64,000 nt of DNA from Thuidium tamariscinum (taxonomy: Eukaryota > Streptophyta > Bryopsida > Hypnales > Thuidiaceae), in NCBI GenBank assembly GCA_947034885.2, contig OX344751.2, forward strand, positions 38,097,082 to 38,161,081. The letters are read 5' to 3'. The notes below the pieces were generated by a model. It searched no databases. It saw only the letters and a program-made list of their open reading frames with translations, and was not told where the DNA came from. Of the stretch, positions 59,500 through 64,000 are shown in pieces (within the stretch, counting starts at the first letter, position 1; each line of letters opens with the position of its first letter). The position numbers and the translations under genes were made by a program.

Positions 59500-60435
59500 T
59501 CCACAGTTAGTAACGTAACAGCACCTCGTAGTGTCGAAATTAAAATGGGTCTCAGAGCGGTTTCTATTGAATGGACAAAATGCTTTTGTTGGTACTCAAA
59601 AAGAGATTGTAGAGTGCCTTGGGAAGCATTTTATGAACTCCGAATGAAACAACTATGAATTTTAAAAAATGATGAAATTAGGAGTACTTAAAAATCGACT
59701 CCACACTCTCATACGTAGAGAATATACATTTTAGAAAAAGAATGTAGATGGGACAATTAGACGCAGTTCATTTACAGGCCGAACTGAAATTTCATAAAGC
59801 CTCCATTCTTCATTGTTGGGTGTTGGGAGATCGGAGACAGCATGCCAATTCAAGTTGAAAATTTTCACCTCATGGTCACGCATCCAACAAGGACGTGGGA
59901 TATTGTAGATATCCAGTGATGTTGACAGTAATACCCAAATGTGGTTTAGGGTTGATAATAATCACAACTGAATTAGGGCACTCGAATTTGTGTTTTTCCA
60001 ATCTTTTTGACTGTGTACAGTCTCTGAATTGTCATGACACAGATTTACTCGCACATGAACGAACTCAAGAAGTTCGTTTTGCGAACTTCGGCTGGATATG
60101 CACTTGTGCGAGCTCCTCATGTCAATATGATGTTTTTTCTCGTGTGCGAAGATGTCACAGATGTCTTTAACTTGATCAACAATGACTACTAATACTTTAA
60201 TTGGCCCTATTGTGTGAAAAGATGCCATGGTAGTTCTCAAGAATCTTCTGGTTATAATGGTCACCTCCTTTGAGTTCTTTCATATAAAAAAACAGAATCT
60301 TCTGGTTTAGGTACGAACAGCATGTCACTGTCACAAGTAGGACCAAGGAAACAGCATAAATTCGGTTCTGATAATTGGGCTGCATTTGCACTGCGTTAGG
60401 AAATGGTTTGGTACATCGCCAACATTTAATTTTTA
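59500..60435. repeat. Diverged tandem duplication, unit 1
   Basis: Aligns in order with unit 2: CAGCACCT...AGAGCGGTTTC (59518-59563), AAAGAGATTGTAGAG, GAATGAAACAA, AAATTTTCACC (59855), CAGTCTCTGAATTG (60019), TGCACTTGTGCGAGCTCCTC (60100), ACAATGACTACT (60178), CACAAGTAGGACCAAG (60330) and GATAATTGGGCTGC (60369). No intact gene is evident. The unit could derive from a gene fragment. Confidence 0.65.
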
Positions 60436-61600
60436 ATCAAACGACTAACGGCACCTACTAGTGGCCAAGTAAGGGTCTGAGAGCGGTCCCAAATGAATAG
60501 GGATTGCTTTTGTTGGATCTTGTGGGTTTGAAAGAGATTGTACATTCTCTTGCAATTCAATTAATGAACTGAGAATGAAACAGTTAAGAATTCTTAAAGA
60601 GTTGAATGCTTAGGAAAAAAGACCTTAAGCATGTGTAGACAATGCGCATTTCAAGAGGTGGGACAGTTATGCAAACGAGTTACAATCCAGTCATACTACA
60701 GGCCATACTACGTGCATTTCACGTTCACATACAATCTATATTCTTTATTGATGCGTATTGGAGCATCAGAAATAGGGTGAAGTTCGGCTGGAAATTTCAC
60801 CATAAGCCGCAACCCACAATGATGTGGCATATATTCGGTTTGCAGAGAAGATGAAACGTGATGTTCGAATAGGGGATATAAAATCAAATGAAAGGTAAGA
60901 GGTTCTAAAATGGAGCAGGCATTAAAATGGTGCCCTATCTTAAATGTACAATGTTTGTACATGTTGCTTTTTCATAGCCTTCAGTAGTGTATTGACAGTG
61001 TTCATTTAAATTACGGCACCATTTTAGAGCACTATGCCTTTTCAACTTCAAAATGTGATAACTAATCCAAAAAAGGTCCAAAATATATGACACAATTTGG
61101 GTTAGATATCAACTCCGCTTGTCTTTATAGGAAAATATATTGCAAATTATTTCAAGATGTTTCACCTCCCCAAAATTCATTTTCAGCCCTTAGATTTTAG
61201 GCCCTTCTGCCTTACACTATTCAAGGAAGCCACTGGGATTTGCTGTTCAGGAGTCTCTGAATTGGCACCCCGGTATTTCTCACATATTCATCCCCAAAGT
61301 GTCTTTATCTGCGAGCTCGGGCGGGATTTGCACTTGTCCGGGTTCCTCGTGTGCACAAATGTTACCGAAAGCTTCCACGTGCTTAACAATGACTATTGTG
61401 AATTCATAGCCCTTCGTGAAAGTAGAATGGTAGGTTTCAAGAATTTTGTAGTTAGGGTAAGTGAAACTATCAGCATGTTATTGTTACAAGTAGGACTAAG
61501 AAAACTGCTTAAAGTCGGTGCAGCTAATTGGGCATGTGCGGTTTGAGGAAATCAATGCTTCCGTCGAACATTAGTCACCAACTTCAACAAAGATGATCGA
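60436..61600. repeat. Diverged tandem duplication, unit 2
   Basis: Second copy: CGGCACCT...AGAGCGGTCCC (60449-60491), AAAGAGATTGTACAT, GAATGAAACAG, GAAATTTCACC, GAGTCTCTGAATTG (61250), TGCACTTGTCCGGGTTCCTC (61331), ACAATGACTATT, ACAAGTAGGACTAAG (61487) and GCTAATTGGGCATG (61522). A plus-strand frame of 129 codons (61157-61546) is open across the second half, but unit 1 is broken there, so it is probably not a conserved gene. Confidence 0.65.
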
Positions 61601-62040
61601 AGTTTACTTTCGTAAGTGGTAAGCGCTTTGACATGTCGTCTGACAGGACACTTAATAATATTGGCCGCGGCATACGAGAGAAATGAATCAAGTTACAGCT
61701 AAATTGAGTGACATCCAATTTTCCATACAGAAGTCCACTGCACACAAACATATGTTACTGATGTCACATCCACATAGCAGGAGGATGCAAACCCTGACGA
61801 GACCAAGTCTAGAAACATGGTAGCAGACCTCGTGCTTGCAATCGAGTTGGCTTAAACTCGTGGGTCAATTTCATAGTTTGGAGCTCAATCAGAATGGAGC
61901 AAATTCTTTATAAGAGTGTAAAGTATCTCAAAATGCTAACTACTAAACTTGCAGGCTCTAAATGTGAAATGCGGGGAACCCTAGGCTACAAAAAAAAATG
62001 TGAAGCCAATTAAGAGGGGAAACTAAAACTACCAGTCTCT
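61601..62040 (-). other. Probable 3' flank of the proline-rich protein gene
   Basis: No frame of note. On the minus strand this follows the stop codon at 62041 and should contain the 3' untranslated region; no polyadenylation signal was chosen. Confidence 0.4.
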
Positions 62041-64000
62041 TCATAATAGAGTGAATGCCACTATCAGGCAAGTAGCCGTGGTCACTGCGAACAGTCTCCA
62101 TGGCTGCGCGAGTCTTGATCGGACGCCCTGCAGTACCACAAAAATGACAATCATTTCGTGAGCACGAATTCTGGAATTCAATACACCGTACTCAAGAAAG
62201 GATCGGCGAGTAAGGATTGAATGGCCAAGGAGGGGCCAATTCAATCGATCTTATTCGGATAAAAGCAATTCAGATGGGTAAAAAAAATTTAGTCTCCACA
62301 AGATCTGAGCACGAATTGGTCAAAAACAAAATAATACTCAACAAAAATAAGTGTCCCACGTGCAAAATTCTAAACTGCTAAAAACATGGTTAATAGAGAA
62401 TTCTGGAAGCGAAGGATATGGACACATACCGTGTTCGTAGCCGGAGATGATTCCGGTTCGTTGGAATACGGAACGTCTGACTCAGGAGAGAAAGCCGTGG
62501 GAGCTGGTGGGGACGACACTGGAGCATAAGCGGAGGGTACTGGTACAGGTGACTCCGCAGGAGATGGCGCTGCAAAGGACAATCCCAGAAAAAACTCATT
62601 AGGTACATGCAATGTAGGGGGTACTAATATAAACCATTATACCATCCCCTGTACTGACCCCTGTAGGAAAATACATACTCGTCCATTAAGCTGGTTTAAC
62701 TTCTGCTTGCAAGTACCAAGGTGTAAGCAAGACTCTTCTGAATGTCTACAATGATCTCTGCATCAAATTGGGGTATCCTACTATTACTTAAGCTGGTCTC
62801 CACCTCCCACTCACAGACAGCACAAGAATCAGGCGTAATCAGAAGATTTCCATATAAAAAGTTGCATAGAGCAGTTTAGAGGTTTGTCCTCCGCTCTACA
62901 CATCATACCAAATAGCATACCCACACAAGGGTCGAAATAGACGCAAGTTCTGAGCTCTTGCACCTTAGACATACATGACAGTGCTCTACAGTAAATTGTC
63001 AAGCAGTACACGTCCTCACCGGAGCCCATGTCAGAAGAGATGGCCACCAAGCTTTAGATAAGCGTAACATACTTTTGTCTCCTAATCATGATATGTCCAC
63101 TTTCAACTTATCAATTCCATCCTTTAAGTGAACATGATCCAACTACTGAGGTTAATTTCATCCGGTGGCACTTACGCACGGCCTTGTTACAGAAACAACA
63201 TCCCTATCCAGCAACATTCGTTCTCATAACTACGCTGAAATTGCAACAACTGAATCGGCCTTCCCAAAACCAGTACAAAACGAAATCAGTGATTCACTGT
63301 CGAGAATGCTGAATCTCAACAGACTGGAGAACAATATATTCGATTGAATGTGGGAGTAGAACGTTGAAGTACATACCAGGCGTCGGCGACGGGACGTATG
63401 CTGGTGTTGGCGTTGGGGTCGGAGCCACTGTTGGAGTGGGAGTGGGAGTGGCGACGGGTGACGTCCAAGGAGTGTAAACCGGAGCAATAGGAGCCACGAA
63501 AGGAGCGTATGCAGGCGCAGACACTGGTTCATAGGCAGGCGAACCTACAGGGCCTTGTTCCGGTGCAGGACTAGACGCCGTCCAGGGACCAGGAGCGTAA
63601 ACTGGAGCTGGCCCAGCGTCTGTCCAGGGACCAGGAGCTTGGTATGGAGCGGGGCCGACGGGAGCTTTCCACGGAGCGTACACTGGGGCTGGTGCCGTGG
63701 GAGGGGTCCAAGGTGTGGGCGCTTCCGGCGGTGTGTAGGGTGCTGGTGCCGTGGGAGGGGTCCATGGCGTAGGCGCTTCTGGCGGCGTGTAGGGTGCTGG
63801 TACTGCAGGAGGAGTCCAAGGCGTGGGCGCTTCTGGCGACGTGTAGGGTGCTGATACAGCAGGAGGGGTCCAAGGCGTGGGCGCTTCTGGCGGCGTGTAG
63901 GGTGCCCATGTCGGAGGGACGGTAACCTCTGGAGGAGAGTGAGGGGCGTAGTGAGGGGAGGGGGCCTTGGGAGGGTAGTATGGCGTCCATGCTGGAGCTG
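62041..64000 (-). CDS. Proline-rich, AGP/extensin-like cell-wall protein, 3' part (5' end outside window)
   Basis: Three exons on the minus strand: 64000-63377 (partial), 62569-62430 and 62127-62041. The introns 63376-62570 and 62429-62128 both have GTATGT donors and TTTGCAG or ACTGCAG acceptors, and the reading phase is kept across both joins. About 282 residues are visible. The first exon is rich in Pro, Ala, Thr and Tyr, with four repeats of a unit like APYTPPEAPTPWTPPAVP, then APGPW repeats and a PTPTPT tract. The second exon adds PSPAESPVPVPS-type sequence. The last exon encodes GVRSRLAQPWRLFAV and a hydrophobic tail ending LIVAFTLL. The AP/TP/SP dipeptides are typical O-glycosylated hydroxyproline sites, and the tail after small residues (ATNTG) looks like a GPI-anchor signal. 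An extracellular, wall or plasma-membrane role is inferred. The signal peptide would lie outside the window. Confidence 0.75.
63684..63899 (-). repeat. Coding 54-bp tandem repeat, four units
   Basis: Units start at 63684, 63738, 63792 and 63846 and encode the 18-residue proline-rich repeat in frame. Units differ at several third positions and at a few residues (S for P, T for A), so they are not very recent. Confidence 0.88.

Noticed and set aside
63555-63990. Other-frame Arg-rich and Ser-rich open frames in the proline-rich exon
   Set aside because: Shadows of the 54-bp repeat. The proline-rich frame is the one that splices in phase to two further exons.

Overview
The window looks like plant nuclear DNA, most likely from a non-seed land plant (moss or lycophyte grade), though the lineage is inferred only from gene style and low GC. 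The support is two SAUR-type auxin-response genes, one proline-rich cell-wall glycoprotein gene with GT-AG introns, plant-type Kozak contexts, CACTA transposons and an L1-like LINE tail. Most of the window is strongly AT-rich and has no long open frame. GC rises around the genes and in a few unassigned islands. No rRNA, tRNA or CRISPR array was recognised.

Genes. SAUR-A lies at 24808-25278 on the plus strand and SAUR-B at 30496-30993 on the minus strand. They converge across about 5.2 kb and both have long GC-richer leaders. SAUR-B probably carries a leader intron (31263-32005) that begins with a T-run and a strong G-quadruplex motif. From 62041 to the window edge, on the minus strand, lie the last three exons of a proline-rich protein with a 4 x 18-residue repeat and a hydrophobic C-terminal tail. 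Its 5' end is outside the window. I support no other protein gene.

The other roughly 58 kb is a layered set of short DNA transposons, none with a visible transposase. Families recognisable from termini and target duplications are: (1) about ten copies of a 0.7-1 kb family with termini CCCCTAAA...TTTAGGGG, flanked by TTAA; (2) five copies of a roughly 735-bp family with termini GGGTCATTGC...GCAATGACCC and 4-bp target duplications; (3) three copies of an exactly 273-bp MITE with AGGTAGGTACACCC termini and TA duplications; (4) CACTA elements, one of 1.13 kb with inverted arrays of GCAACTA-like repeats and three MITEs of 110-230 bp; (5) a family with CATTAGAGG-like termini; (6) a pair of 260-bp TGAGTTATT elements in opposite orientation; (7) a 396-bp element with GC-rich termini. 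There is also a 101-bp LINE 3' end with a 17-bp target duplication.

Because these elements insert into one another, several insertions can be checked against a paralogous empty site in the same window. This gives an unusually clear relative chronology and target-site evidence without any outside sequence.

Other structures are a 4 x 54-bp tandem array open on both strands (8585-8800), three adjacent foldback elements (50372-51069), a diverged tandem duplication of about 1 kb units (59500-61600), and several microsatellites.
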